A stretch of 64,000 nucleotides of DNA from Przewalskia tangutica (GCA_029844215.1 CM056733.1:17109501-17173500), one strand, 5' to 3'. Shown: positions 47,671 to 61,600, numbered from the stretch's first letter. Translations and numbers: made by a program. The notes: generated by a model not told the origin, from the sequence alone.

Positions 47671-49384
47671 GATACTGAGACTGCGGACATGGCGCACCCT
47701 CGAAGAAGTCAATACAACATGTACTAAGTATGGAACCGAAATACAGTACAGTAAACAAGATCATAACTGTACAAAATAATGACAGGGGCAAGTATGAAAA
47801 TCAAATACCAAATCCTACCGTGCCATATAACATAAGAACCAACAGTACCTTGTTTCACTATACTGTTGTATCATCAGATCACGAACTCACATAGATGGGA
47901 TTATAACAGGTCAAACAAATAACCAGAGACAAGTATAATAATCAACTACCAGTACAATGTGCCTTTTTTAAAAGTAGAGTAATGAGAGTCAACTTTATCT
48001 TTTAAGCCTCGCTTTTACAAAATGAGATTAACCACCTCATTTCAAATTATGAAATCACTGAACCCTTTCATTAATGAAATCAATATCATTTCAAATTATG
48101 AAAGACATGTCAATTTACGGGACACTTGCCCACAATTATGCAATCTTATTCATGGGACTATTTCACCTACATAGGCCTTGTGGGCCCGCAATGAGTATAT
48201 ACGTCATACTAGCATCGTGAAAAGCAAATCCACGAACATGAGAGTTAAACCCCCGCATGAGACTATTTCACCCACATAGGACTATTTCACCCGTATGGGC
48301 CTTATGGGCCCACAATGAGTATATACGCCATACTCGCATCGTGGAGAGCAAATCCACGAAAATGCATAATGCTCCGGGGGTTGAGCAAACACTTGCACTA
48401 ACGGCTACATGAACAAACATATGCAAGTCACATATACTCCAAATAATAAGGAGGATAGTCATGTCGATAGAAGGTAGAAATTCACATACCTCTTGACGAC
48501 TAACCCAAACGATAAGTAGCAATACGCTCCAATGTACTTCAACCTTATCGTCTATTCCACATTACAAGTAGAATATGCTACACGTAGTACTTCAACCTAT
48601 AATGACGATAGCACTTCTATCAATATCATACTTACTAGTATAATACTGATACCAAATAATTGTCCTCTAATTCTACGGAAATTTGTGCAGCACTTCCTTT
48701 GTTTCTACGTACTTTTCCACTTTTTCCAAGGCCCGAATTCATCAACCAACAAGCCACATTTAAGGCACAACCAACAGTTAACCAAAAGGGATTACACGCC
48801 TAACTGGACGTGTAAAATTCTGCCCCATAATCTATACAAAACAGTCCATAATAAACCAACATTAAGGGTACAATGTGAAGCCTTTAACACCCTTATTCCT
48901 TAGGACTTTCATTAGCAATTGCTACACTTAAACATGCATATTGGTGGCTGAATTTTCAGAATTCTAACGCCACAAAACAGTCCATAAAAACTGCACATCA
49001 ATGCCCCACATTTTACTACATTTCTCGGCCAACAACACCCAATACGGTTACCCTTTCCTTAATCTTTTTTAATCCGATTCGAGTTCCAATACTTCTATAT
49101 ATTGCATATAAACTTATCAACAACCATATTACTTCATCTAACATGCAATAGGTGTAGATAACGACAATAAAAATCCACGAACCTAATGGCCTGGAAACTA
49201 CTAGCTCTCGGCCTTACTCCCAAAAATGGGACATGCATACCTTATTTTCCATATCTTCCTTAATGCAAGTTCATATATATAATATAACAATGAGTAACAT
49301 ATATTTACTGCGGAGGAAGAAGAACTTTTACCTCAATTTTGTGCCCAAAAACATCCCGGGCAGAATGCTAAGTTTTGGTCTACG

Positions 49385-51662
49385 AAGGGTGCTTGTAAAT
49401 CTGTCCACAAGCTTAATGGAAAAGCCCCTTCCGAATCTCCCGGCAATGCTATGGATGTTCGAATAGCTAAAGACACTCCATTTTCGCCTAGAGATGGCGA
49501 ATCTAGCACGGGTCAATTGGTAAGATCCGGGACTACAACGGAAGAACATGGCAATCACGGGGCCAAAACAATCTCTTCACTTCAAGGTAACTTGCTCAGG
49601 AAAGTCGGAAAAGTTAAACATTCTGGGACAGGAATTACAAACGACAAAACAATGCATGAAGGTATTCTCGGGTCAAAACCGGGTCAGGTTGCGGGTCAAA
49701 TAACTGAGGCGGGTCAGAAGGGAGTCCATGGGTCTATGATTATTCCTGAAACTCGGGGTACTATGCAGGTTGGGAGAACCGAAGGGTCATCTACTCCCAA
49801 TGAGCCTTGTAACTCTCCTAACTTAATTAGCGCGGGAGCCAAAGAGTCACTTCCTTTAATGGAACAACATTCATCCGCGGGAACCAAAGAGTCACTTCAC
49901 TCAATGGGACAGCATTCATCGAATTCATTGAGAATCACTAATCAATCCTTCCCCACTTTAACCAGCTTACTTAGCGGACTTTAACAAAAGAATCTCAATA
50001 GCTCATTTTCCTTTACTTCTTCCTTGGACATTAGAAACGTTATTAACAATCCACCTCTCTCCTCTTCTACTTCTTCAATTCTTCTCGGAATCCAAGATGA
50101 CACACCCCCACCTCCCTCCAAATTATCACTTCCACCCAAAATGCCTGAACATTTCCCAACCCTTCCAAATGGCACACGCATACTATCTCCAGATGCGGGT
50201 CCAAGCTCTATCCCCTCTAATCCTATCCCTCAGTCAACACTACACGGGAGGCTAGCTGACAATTTTCCCACAGACAAATCTAGATATCATCAAGCGCATC
50301 CACCCGGGGATGCAACAAATAGAGAATTACCCCCTTATCAACGTAAAGGTTCCAATCCGCCAAAGAAGACCTATGCGGGAGTCTTTGCGGGTACCAGACT
50401 TGAAGCTAAGGGAATGAAGCTACAATTTATTGAACAACAAGGAGAAAATGTAGAACTTGAAGCTACGGATGAAGTTCTCTTCATTGAAACCTGGGGATAT
50501 TGTCTAATTGGTTGCTTCAACGGGTCCTTTCCCGGGAAGAGAGGCATTGAATTCTATTATTAAGGGATGGGGAGTGAAGCGTCATATCATACCGTATGGC
50601 AAAGGATGGACACTCTTCAAATTCATGACGGAAGAGGAACGCACGAATGTACTTCATGGAGGCCCATATATGGTCTTTGGTAAAACTATGATTTTAAAAC
50701 CTATTGATAAAGGAGTATTATTAACGGATGACTTATTCATGGACATCCCAATCTGGGTCACTTTCCATGACATCCCCCTCTCGGTTTGGAGCGCAACAGG
50801 CCTTAGCAAGATTGCTTCGCGTGTGGGAAAGCCCCTCTACACGGATCAATTTACTAAGGAGAGGTCTAAAATGAACTATGCAAGAGTCTTGGTGGAAGTA
50901 GATGTTAGTAAAGAACCGGTTATGGAGTTTGGGGTTAAACTTCCCGACAATAGAAGATATATCCAAAAGGTGAAATATGAGAATTACCCAGATTTTTGCT
51001 ATCATTGTGCGTCTTTTGGCCACAACCATTTGAAGTGTAGAAAATTGATGCAAGACATCAACGCTCAAGAAGCCTAGAAAACTCATAATCCATTGGTATC
51101 ACCTAGCAATGGTGGTATTTCTACAAGCTCGAGTACTACTACGGCTACGGGTCAAACCGGTCCTTCTAGCACTGATCCACTACTCCCTCAACATCCCGTG
51201 GGTATTGATAACTTGATGGATATTGAGAATAGTGAGCAAATACTGCCTCATATTCCCGGAAGTGTGGGAGAAGCTCTGAATTTTGGAATCCCTTCGGTTG
51301 CGGGTCAACTTGACTCATCGTGCTTGTGAATAGCACAAGAGGGGTCCTCAAACCTTCAACCCAATGTTGGCCTTGCACATCATGAGAGGCTGAGAAATGT
51401 GGCAAGGCTTACTGAAGAAAGCACACCAATTGACCCGCAAACTTTACTAGATGGGGGAACTTGTAAGGGTACTACGGATGAGTTTAATCATGCAATACGT
51501 TGCATAAACTTTGAACGCGGAGAACATAGCCTAGTTGGGACCTCTGCCTTGACTTCTAACAACAAGGACGAGGGATGGAAAAAAATAATTTCAAGGAAGA
51601 ATATTAGTATGGTGAAGAATGTGAAGCGCGGAGGAGCTACTAAAACCTCATTTGTTTCTTAA
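49385..51662 (+). pseudogene. LINE-b ORF1: DUF4283-like domain and CCHC zinc knuckle
   Basis: Reading from the 5' junction (KGACKSVHKLNGK) the frame runs to a TAA at 49982 and continues in frame to about 50537, where one extra A in CCCGGGAAGAGAGG shifts it. The shifted frame continues past a TAG (51075) and a TGA (51327) to the stop at 51660-51662. The middle part (about 50360-50960) resembles the DUF4283 RNA-binding region of plant LINE and gag-like proteins (GWTLFKFMTEEERTNVLHGG, then IPIWVTFHDIPL). CYHCASFGHNHLKC at 50997-51038 is a perfect C-X2-C-X4-H-X4-C knuckle. ORF1 protein coats LINE RNA. Low-complexity Ser/Thr-rich ends flank these domains. One frameshift and three stops mean no full product. 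Confidence 0.8.
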
Positions 51663-52558
51663 TGAAAGTTCTTTGTTGGAATGTCCGAGGTCTTTGCGGA
51701 CAAAGAGATAGGGCAGCCACACAAACTCTAGTGTGTAGGCTCGCAAAAGAACATGATGTTGCATTGGTTTGTCTAATAGAAACTAAATTCACCCGTGCAC
51801 GGATGGACTCTTTTACATCTCAAAGATTCGTTGCTTGGAAATTTTGCTCCAACATAGATTTCATTGATGGCGGAAGAATGTTAGTACTTTGGGACCCCTC
51901 CAGAGTTAGTTGTGATGTGCTCGGAATGGACTCTCAACATATTCATGTCCAAGCACGATGTAATATAACTCAAGTGTCCTTTCTTACTACATTTGTGTAT
52001 CCGGTTTATAGCATTCCGGAAAGAAGGAAGCTTTGACATCATCTTACCCACTTGGGCACTAGCATTGTCAAGCCTTGGATGATTATTGGAGATTTTAATA
52101 CTTATTGCTACCCTCATGATAAGGTCGGTGGCCCCCCTCTCACGCCTTATGCACTTAGGGACCTTGGAGAATTCAGAATAGCTCACGGACTTGATGACAC
52201 TCCTTCTTCCGGTTCCTTCTACACTTGGACGAATGGTTCAATATGGTCCAAGCTAGATAGAGTGTTGATGAATCAGCATTGGAGTGATTTGAATCTAGAA
52301 TGCTCGGCCAACTACTTGCCTATGGAACCAGTCTCGGACCATTATCTCGTGATAGCATCGGTAATTGCATCTTCTAATATTGGAAAACGACCTTTCAAGT
52401 TTATGAACATGTGGCTCTCACATCCCGCCTTTGAGAACATCCTAACTTCATGCTGGAGGTAGCGTGTATTAGGATCTGCCCAATTTAGATTGCTCACAAA
52501 ATTGAAGTCTTTGAAGAAGCCATTGCGAGATTTGAACACTAGTGAATTCGGGAGCATC
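51662..52558 (+). pseudogene. LINE-b ORF2, 5' part: endonuclease (EEP) domain, two stops
   Basis: The ATG at 51662 overlaps the ORF1 stop. MKVLCWNVRGLCG, then CLIETK (catalytic Glu), IIGDFN and later SDH match the apurinic-type endonuclease of L1 LINEs, which nicks target DNA. The frame is kept throughout, with a TGA at 52034-52036 (after ERRKL) and a TAG at 52460-52462 (after SCWR). Neither needs a frameshift; both could be base changes from Trp or Gln codons. The domain ends at 52558, where A-iii begins after codons for GSI. Confidence 0.82.
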
Positions 52559-55500
52559 TGTCACGACCCGAACCCGGGCCCGTGACTGGTGCCTTACCCC
52601 GGGCACCCAAGTAGACATACATCAGAGTAATCAGCGGAATATAAAACACAACATGAAACAATGTAAAAGAGACACAGTTTATTTGAAGAAAAGTTGCCCT
52701 TCGGCATATATATAAAAACTTAAAATCCGAACAGTTACATCCTTTTTACAAACTCTGCCCACAACAGTACTACAGACCTCTAAGAATGATATGACAACAA
52801 CGGCGGGACAGGGCCCCGCCATACCCCTGAATGTAAGTACCTACAACGACAGGGGACTATACCACTGATAAGCCTCCGGAGAAACGGAGCTTCCCAAACG
52901 CTGAACTGTGATCCTAAGAGCGAGGATCGGCGATCGTGTACTTCTTCTGCGGCATGACGCACCCCGGGAGGTCGATGCAGTACCAAGTATGTGAACTCAA
53001 AATCAGTAAATGAAATCATAGTAGTCTATATAAAGCAGAGACATATATGATAACCAAACTACGATTCACAATAAAAAACGATCATGCAAGTCGGGACTCA
53101 CGCCTCAAAGTCATCACTCAAATATAACTATGGGTCTCACGCCCACAACATCAATCATGCGTGGAATACCTTCCTCACTGCCGGCGATCTATGATATAAA
53201 AGCACCAAGGAATACACATGAACACGTGTCCCACTGTGTCATAATAAAACCGTGCGGGATAAGTGCGAAGGCATAGCCGACTACTAAAACCTACGGTGCA
53301 ACAAGGTCATAAAGCGTATCACGAGTGCATCTGCACCGCCACATGATCGGCCGCCACTCGCGCAGTATCAAATGTGCGCGTCTAATCACTGGAACTTCCC
53401 GCGACTCGCGCATAGGCCACTCACATAGGCCCGCGAGGTATTCCTCGCGTCGAGGGTAGCTACTCCCGGCAACGTCCGGACTCGCGATCGCGTGGCCACA
53501 TAGACCGCATGACCATAAAGGCCGCGCACTAACACGGAACTCTCAGTAGTTCGCATAGGTCACATGAGACCGCGTAGGTATTCTCGAATCATAGGTCACA
53601 CAGACCGCTGAGTCTACCCGCGTGGAGGCGCTTAACCCCCGAAATCATGTCAAGAGGTGAGTGATATAATACTAACATAACAGCTTATTGTTTAAACAAC
53701 ATAAGAACAACAAGGGAAACCCCTTTACACAAACATCACAAGATACTAACACACGTAGCATCCTAACATGTTTACTTATCAAATCAACAAGAAAGTATTA
53801 CAAGGCTATCACAAACCAACGCAATCAAGTTATTCACACAAGGTACTTTCTACTTTATTTTAACAAGTTCGGGTTTTTATCCCCAAAGTACTTCATACAT
53901 TATCTCTTTAAAAGATCCGCTTCTTTCACAAAAGTCACACAATACCCGTAGTATAAAAATGGAGTGACTATCTTTTTAAGTAAACCAAAACACTTCCTTT
54001 TGTAAAATCAAGTAACAACATTATTTTCCAAACGTTCAAGTTTGCCTAATTTCAAATGCTCAAGTTTCTCATTTTCGAAAGGTTTCGTAGTTCATAGTCT
54101 TAATCACTTAATAAATTAATTCTCTTTCAAAACCATTGAGAAACATATGCCTTATGTGTGAAGGTTATTCTTGTTCATAACAAACTTATTAAAGCAGCCA
54201 TGATCTAGGAAATGTAATATCATTTTGTCTCATCTTAGCTTCTATGCAGATGGAGGTTTCTACTGGTTTTAATAATACTTAATTAGTCAAAACATTTCCT
54301 TTTATTAGCGCTGCTGTGGTTTGTTCGATACTTATTCTGATTTCCGAAATCAGTAAGACATTATTCCTTTTAAAAACCAAGTACTCATTACTCACGAATG
54401 AGGTTTCACACTTTTTAACAAAATTCATATTAATTCAATTAAGTCAAGTCTCTTATCTTTTAAGATCAATAAACCATTCTTTTTATCTCTCTTAAGCCGT
54501 TATATCTAGCTTCCCATAAAGCTAGTATAACTCTTAAGCTTTTAAAACCAAGTATTACTCTTCTTTCAAAAACGGTTCTTAATTCTCTTGAAATACTTCA
54601 AGATTCTTATTATTCAGGCTTAAGTCAAAAGACATTGCCGTAAAACTACGTTCAGTTAACACACGTACGTCTACCGTACTATATATATTCTTTTTAAAAT
54701 ATCATGCTCAAGAGGATAGGAAGAATCACATACCTCGCGACGATTATCGACTATTAGCAAAACGCTCCACCGCTATAACCCGGCTAGCCTTGTCCACCTT
54801 TCAAGTAGAACACGCTACTCGCAAGATTTCAACCTATAAAGGCCATATCGTCTATCAACGTCTAGACTACTATGTAGAATAAATCTAGATACAAGATTCT
54901 ACGGAAAATTGGCGACTTCCACTGCGTCAAACTTCACAAGTCTACTGTAAATACAGTCCAATGTAAGTACAGTTCGATTCCCTTCTTATATACCTTTCTT
55001 GTATATAACTTATACTTAATTCTTATACTTCAACAGTATGCAAACTCTAATTACAATAGGGGGACAAGATATTTACCTCGATAAGCCCATAATTATCCAA
55101 GTTTAAATGTCGATCCTGAGCAAGGTTTAGCTCCTACTCCGTGCACTGCAACCCGCTCCAAACAACCCTTAGAAGTTCTACGCAACTTCTTCTTACTACT
55201 TCAACCAAGTATGAAGATTTCCTTAGGGTTTCGTTTTTGTGACTGAAGGAAAGTATAATAGTATTTCTGGGCTTTTAGTATAGGGATAACCTTGGAATAC
55301 TACAAGGTATTTGGGCCAAGGTATTTTGGAATAGTAACTATACTTGGAGAATACTTTTCTACCAAGGGGGGTGTATTTGGACGAGAGCAACACAAGGTAG
55401 GGGGGGTACCTCTCGGCCAAAGCCTCACAAGGGAGGGCGAAAACTATAGAGAGGGGAGAGGATTTCAAGACTTAGAAACATTTTGTGGATGAAGAAGTCT

Positions 55501-55942
55501 TGACAAAGGGGGGGTATTTATAGGCCAACCAATGGCCAAGATCAAGACAAGTGGTGGGCAAGTGTAGGGTCAAGATTTGGACAAGTGTTTGTGGGTCCCA
55601 CTTGTTCATCAACTACACAAAATATCTACAAAATATCCTACCTAACCCTTGACTAAAACTTCAACACAAAAACGTGTCAAGCTAGCCCTTTGCCGTCCAC
55701 TTTTTTTAGGGTGACACATGTCACCCTCCCGTTGGTCCAAAATATTTCATCTCTCGGAAAAATCCGCAAAAATAATAAATGACATAGCCGAAATTTTCCC
55801 TTCGCAAAGTTTGGAAAACGTTTCGTCGGAAAACTATTTTATTCGGGGGTTGTGCACAAATTTTCGTCCTTGCCTAACTTTAAGGCTCAAACTTGTATAC
55901 GTACGCCCTCACGTACATACTCTGGAAATACGGGGTATAACA
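52559..55942 (-). repeat. 3' LTR of A-iii
   Basis: 3384 bases, TGTCACGACCCG on the left to GGGGTATAACA on the right. Terminal stem-loops lie at 52560-52607. TATA complement at 55515-55523; GGTGACA/TGTCACC arms around CA at 55710-55725. Confidence 0.92.
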
Positions 55943-57587
55943 TTCTCCCCTCCTTAGAAATATTCGTCCCGAATGTTCCTTCTCAAGACGGATAACGATG
56001 AAGTTCCTCTTAACTTAAACAAGTTGCCAATGCCACACATGGCCACAAAATAACACACGCTCCAATACTTAATCCAAGTCTACGAGGAATCACCTCTAAC
56101 ATCACAAAAGCTTCCACCCAAAGTTTAAACGATACTCCCTTAAGAAACGATCACTTCTATCCTCTTAACACATGTTCACTTCTTCCCTTACTCGTCGTAC
56201 CCTTCTCGTACACTCGAACTCTTTCTCATAACTTACCACATTTCTGTTACTGCCCCAGTTTCCAAATCTCGGGGTTACTATCTCCAACTTGGTCATCATT
56301 ACTGGGAACAATCTGGATGGATCTCCAATACTTTTTCGAACCTAGCAATACGAGCGACGGACCGCTTGCCTCCGCGTCGGACGGCAATGCTAACCATAGG
56401 AAACTTGGACTATTCTTCACATAACCTAAAAAGGCCCAAAGTAACTCGGGCTAAGTTTCCTCTGTTTTCCAAAACTCGTCACACCCTTTTCCGGGGTGGT
56501 ACCTTCAAGAAGACCCACCGTCTACCTGAACTCAATGCCGTCGTCATTATTAAATGCGACTTCTGACTCGAGCCGATAACCTCTCCTGGATAAGCTTCAC
56601 CCTATCCACATCCTGCCGAAACAAGTATGAACCAACTATCTTAACCTTGCCAACCTCGAACCAATCGACCGGCAACTTACACTTCCGCCCCTACAAGGCG
56701 TCATAAAGCGACATCCGAATACTGATATGGTAGCTTATTATAATACACACTCAACCAAGGGGCGAATAATCCTTACAGCTACCTCTGAAATCAAAAACAT
56801 CGGCCCGAGGGTGAATGCGGTACTGAGACTCACATGAGTTCCTAACCTTTCCTGGTAAAACTTCCAGAAAAATAAATAGCCGTAACCTGGGCTCCACTGC
56901 CTGTCATAAGGTGAAAGTAGGCACCTCGTGCAACCTTACAATCTTCCTGATATAACATCTTGCATAACCCTCTGCCGAGTAAACGGTCTTGACTGAAAGA
57001 CAAGAGGGACTGACCCCCTCGGCCTGACTACTGGTCGAACGCATCCACGAACTCGTACGCTGGTTAACTAAACTTGGGCCTAACTCCCTCGTGACCCCAC
57101 CACCTGGCGGGACCACCTCGAACTGACCCCGCTACAAAACAGGCCACGGGTTGACCCGCGATCGGTCCTCAACCCGACCTGCTATCGCGCAAAAACTTTT
57201 GTTCCCCGATCCGGAACAATCTCACAATCAAGTCACGAAAACCTAGTGGTCTTCTTAGCTCAACTACCCTCTTTCATTCCACACTACTCAGGGACTTATC
57301 ACACAAATATAACTCACGTGCACTATGCACTCCGATGAAGGTTAACATAAAAAAATCTTTTACTCAAGATGGCCTCGCCTCTAAGGTCTCCACGTATAAA
57401 ACTCTAAGGCTCACTCTTTCCTTATCCCCAATCTTACCCGGTTATCTAACCATGATTTCTAATCACAATTAACATAATGCTATATGAACATAACATTTAA
57501 GGTATACTCATCTTATCATACGTACTAATCTCTAGAGGGTTAAGGATCTACCTGTATCTACAGCTTCACTCTCCTCTGTCGTTTCAA
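55943..57587 (-). other. Internal region of A-iii downstream of gag (integrase remnant and shared module)
   Basis: It holds the pre-polypurine palindrome (AATATTCG/CGAATGTT, 55959-55976), an integrase remnant (56560-57010) and the A/B shared module (57040-57430). Another strong open reading is not seen; PR, RT and RNase H are missing. Confidence 0.6.
56560..57010 (-). pseudogene. Integrase remnant of A-iii
   Basis: On the minus strand, AEGYARCYIRKIVRLHEVPTF (about 56900-56975 and just above) matches the integrase core block Y...YI..IVRLHGVP. About 260 bases on, complement sequence near 56580-56640 matches the C-i segment that encodes DKVKLIRERLL. The block is closer to intact family sequence than in A-i or A-ii. 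The HHCC finger, the catalytic residues and the chromodomain are not seen, so it is an inert deletion remnant. Confidence 0.65.
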
Positions 57588-58478
57588 TCAATCCTGCCCG
57601 GCTGGGCGCATAGCAAAACAAGCTGTCGAAGAAGTACGACACTCCCCACAATGACATCTACCACAACGGCCACACCGAGGTGGGGGTGGCCTCCTCTGGC
57701 TAGCACCCCTTCCTCTCCGAACCACTGAATGAATCGATCGGTAGGTGAGTCCTCTACTCGCATCCCTCCTACTAGGACATCTTTTCGACCACATGTACGG
57801 CGGCGCGAGTAAAACAAGCACCAACAACAAGATGACATTCCCGGGATGGCGCTGTCGCTGTGAACAGGGAAAAAGCGAACGGTGGCTAGAACCTACGTAT
57901 AGGCGTGAATCGGAGCCACAGGTTCGACCAACTCGGCATACCCGAACGTCCGAACCACGGGAGGACACTCTGCGATCGCGAGGCGCATATCTAATCTGCT
58001 GCTGAGGCGATTCGTCTCGAAAGTTACCAAAGGACCCTGCTGTTCTGGCCCTCTTCTGCTGATCTTGGTTAACCCGTCGATCCTTACGTTTCTCGGCCTG
58101 ATGTGCATAAGCCCGTACACAGGCCATGCTCAAGCCTGACTGAAGAGCTACTCTTGCACAACCCTCTCTTAAATAGTCATTAAAACCCGTGATGAATCGA
58201 TACCTAAAATACTCTCTGGTTGCTAACTCCCTAGCTAGTAACAGGGTCGTCTCTTTGCAATCTATAATGTCTGCTGGTCGTGGGCGAAGGTTCAAATCTC
58301 ATGGCGCGATAGGAACTTCACGTGCTAGACTCTGCTGAAGTGGTGGCGTCATGAGAACTCCCGAGAATGAAGCACCACCCCAGTGATGATTGGGCACTGT
58401 GCCTAGTAACCCTCGTGCTCTACTCGCGACTCCGCCATTTGCCTTGCCATACGGGCGGGTTGCCTTCTGCGGAGGCAT
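57588..58478 (-). pseudogene. Gag of A-iii with one early stop
   Basis: ATG at 58478 (minus) starts MPPQKATRPYGKANGG, like C-i gag. A TGA follows REVPIAP after about 59 codons, then the same gag continues as a 235-codon open piece (58295-57588). This includes DIIDCKETTLLLARELATRE, YRFITGFNDYLREGCARVAL (the domain matching R..EF..LARY in C-i), then ACVRAYAHQAEKRKDRRVNQ and DQQKRARTAGSFG. The end is Arg/Cys-rich but the zinc knuckle is lost: sequence seen in A-i between its second knuckle and CTATGCGCCC is deleted here. This is the best-kept gag of family A; with one base change it would be open for about 290 codons. It may compete for packaging or simply be decaying. Confidence 0.7.
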
Positions 58479-58666
58479 AATGGTAAGGGAAAGAAATACG
58501 TTAGAGGGTCCAACTTATAACACGACTCTAAGCACGATCTCGAGTGAGAAGAATGGAAACCAATCCTAAATATCATATAGCCTCACGATTATTGGTGTGG
58601 TGCACAACACACCGATAATCAAGACTCTACTAGATACGGTGCATAGACACTTTCAGAGATTAATCG

Positions 58667-58678
58667 CTCGATACCACT
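58667..58678 (-). promoter_or_regulatory. Primer binding site of A-iii, altered tRNA-iMet type
   Basis: On the minus strand it reads TGGTATCGAGCG, the same altered form as A-ii, directly before the LTR edge at 58681. Confidence 0.7.
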
Positions 58679-58680
58679 TT

Positions 58681-61600
58681 TGTCACGACCGAACCGGGCG
58701 TGGTCGTGCCTTACCGAGCACCCAGTAGACATACATCGAGTGTCAGCGAATATAAAACCAACATGAAACAATGTAAAGACACAGTTTATTTGAAGAAAAG
58801 TTGCCGCCGGCATATATATAAAAACTTAAAATCGAGCGATTACATCCTTTTTACAAACTCGCCACAACAGTACTCTGCACCTCTAAGAATGATATGACAA
58901 CGGCGGGACGGGGCCGCCATACCTGAATGTAAGTACCTACAACGGCGAGGACTATCCCACCGATAAGCCTCGGAAGCGGAGCTTCCCAAGCTGAATTGTG
59001 ATCCTAAGAGCGAGGATCGACGATCGTGTACTTCTGCGGCATTTAACGCGGCCCGAAGGAGGTCGATAACAGTACCAAGTATGGCGAAAATATTGTAAAT
59101 GAAATCATAGTAGTCTATATAAAGCGGGAGACATATATGATAACCAAACTACGATTCCTGATAAAAACAATCATGCTGTCGGGGACTCACGCCTCAAAGT
59201 CATCACTCAAATATAACTATGGGTCTCACGCCCACAACATCAATCATGCGTGGAATACCTTCTCACCGCCGTGATCATGATATAAAAGCACCAAGGAATA
59301 CACATGAACACGGGTCCCACATGTGTCATAATAAAACCGTCGGGGTAAATGCGAAGGCATAGCCGACTACTAAAACCCACAGTACCAGTGGTCATAAATC
59401 GTATCACGAGTGCATCTGCACCGCCACATGATCGAAGCCGCCACTCGCGCGATATCAAATGTCGCGTCTAATCGAACTTCCGCGACTCGCATAGGCCACT
59501 CACATAGGCGCATGAGGTATTCCTCGCGTCGAGGTAGCTACTCCCGGCGTCCCGACTCGCGATCGCGTGGCCACATGACCGCATGACCATAAAGGCGCGC
59601 ACTAACTCGGAACACTCGTAGTTCGCATAGGTCATCTGAGACCGCGTGAGGTATTCTCGAATCATAGGTCACACAGACACTTTGAGTCTACCCCGCGTCG
59701 GAGGCGACAACCCGAAATCATGTCAAGAGGTGAGTGATATAATACTAACATAACAGCTTATCGTTTAAACAACATAAGCACAACAAGGGAAACCCCTTTA
59801 CACAAACATCACAAGATACTAACACACGTAGCATCCTAACATGTTTACTTATCAAATCAACAAGAAAGTATTACAAGGCTATCACAAACCAACGCAATCA
59901 AGTTATTCACACAAGGTACTTTCTACTTTATTTTAACAAGTTCGGGTTTTTATCCCCAAAGTACTTCATACATTATCTCTTTAAAAGATCCGCTTCTTTC
60001 ACAAAAGTCACACAATACCCGTAGTATAAAAATGGAGTGACTATCTTTTTAAGTAAACCAAAACACTTCCTTTTGTAAAATCAAGTAACAACATTATTTT
60101 CCAAACGTTCAAGTTTGCCTAATTTCAAATGCTCAAGTTTCTCATTTTCGAAAGGTTTCGTAGTTCATAGTCTTAATCACTTAATAAATTAATTCTCTTT
60201 CAAAACCATTGAGAAATATATGCCTTATGTGTGAGTAGGTTATTCTTGTTCATAACAAACTTATTAAAGCAGCCATGATCTAGGAAATGTAATATCATTT
60301 TGTCTCATCTTAGCTTCTATGCAGATGGAGGTTTCTACTGGTTTTAATAATACTTAATTAGTCAAAACATTTCCTTTTATTAAGCTAACGTGGTTTGTTC
60401 GATACTTATTCTGATTTCCGAAATCAGTAAGACATTATTCCTTTTAAAAACCAAGTACTCATTACTCACGAATGAGGTTTCACACTTTTTAACAAAATTC
60501 ATATTAATTCAATTAAGTCAAGTCTCTTATCTTTTAAGATCAATAAACCATTCTTTTTATCTCTCTTAAGTCGTTATACCTAGCTTCCCATAAAGCTAGT
60601 ATAACTCTTAAGCTTTTAAAACCAAGTATTACTCTTCTTTCAAAAACGGTTCTTAATTCTCTTGAAATACTTCAAGATTCTTATTATTCAGGCTTAAGTC
60701 AAAAGACATTGCCGTAAAACTACGTTCAGTTAACACACGTACGTCTACCGTACTATATATATTCTTTTTAAAATATCATGCTCAAGAGGATAGGAAGAAT
60801 CACATACCTCGCGGCGATTATCGACTATTAGCAAAACGCTCCACCTCTATAACCCGGCTAGCCTTGTCCACCTTTCAAGTAGAACACGCTACTCGCAGTA
60901 CTTCAACCTATAAAGGCCATATACGTCTATCAACGTCTAGACTACTATGTAGAATAAATCTAGATACAAGATTCTACGGAAAATTGGGCAGCACTTCCCT
61001 ACCCGTCAAACTTCACAAGTCTCATCAGAATACAATCAATGTAAATGTGATTCGATTCCCTTCTTATATACCTTTCTTGTATATAACTTATACTTAATTC
61101 TTATACTTCAACAGTATGCAAACTCTAATTACAATAGGGGGACAAGATATTTACCTCGATAAGCCCATAATTATCCAAGTTTAAATGTCGATCCTGAGCA
61201 AGGTTTAGCTCCTACTCCGTGCACTCCAACCCGCTCCAAACAACCCTTAGAAGTTCTACGCAACTTCTTCTTACTACGTCAACCAAGTATGAAGATTTCC
61301 TTAGGGTTTCGTTTTTGTGACTGAAGGAAAGTATAATAGTATTTCTGGGCTTTTAGTATAGGGATAACCTTGGAATACTACAAGGTATTTGGGCCAAGGT
61401 ATTTTGGAATAGTAACTATACTTGGAGAATACTTTTCTACCAAGGGGGGTGTATTTGGACGAGAGCAACACAAGGTAGGGGGGGTACCTCTCGGCCAAAG
61501 CCTCACAAGGGGGAGGACGAAAACTATAGAGAGGGGGGAGAGGGATTTCAAGACTTAGAAACATTTTGTGGATGAAGAAGTCTTCAACAAAGGGGGGGGG

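Larger units (their letters stand above)
37536..49381 (-). repeat. 5' LTR of B-iv, split by C-i and cut by LINE-b
   Basis: It starts TGTCACGCCCCG. The LTR proper is 37536-37902 plus 47671-49381; the rest of its U3 end would lie beyond LINE-b. Compared with the LTR from 17563, about 1.4 kb is missing at 48424-48429 (18715 to about 20130 in the other copy), with the short shared word GCAAGT at the join. Open stretches at 48532-48903 match 20251-20526 and are chance frames in LTR sequence. Confidence 0.65.

Noticed and set aside
57745..58005. Plus-strand 86-codon open frame over A-iii gag
   Set aside because: Shadow of the minus-strand gag, which has clear sequence matches to gag in C-i and A-i.
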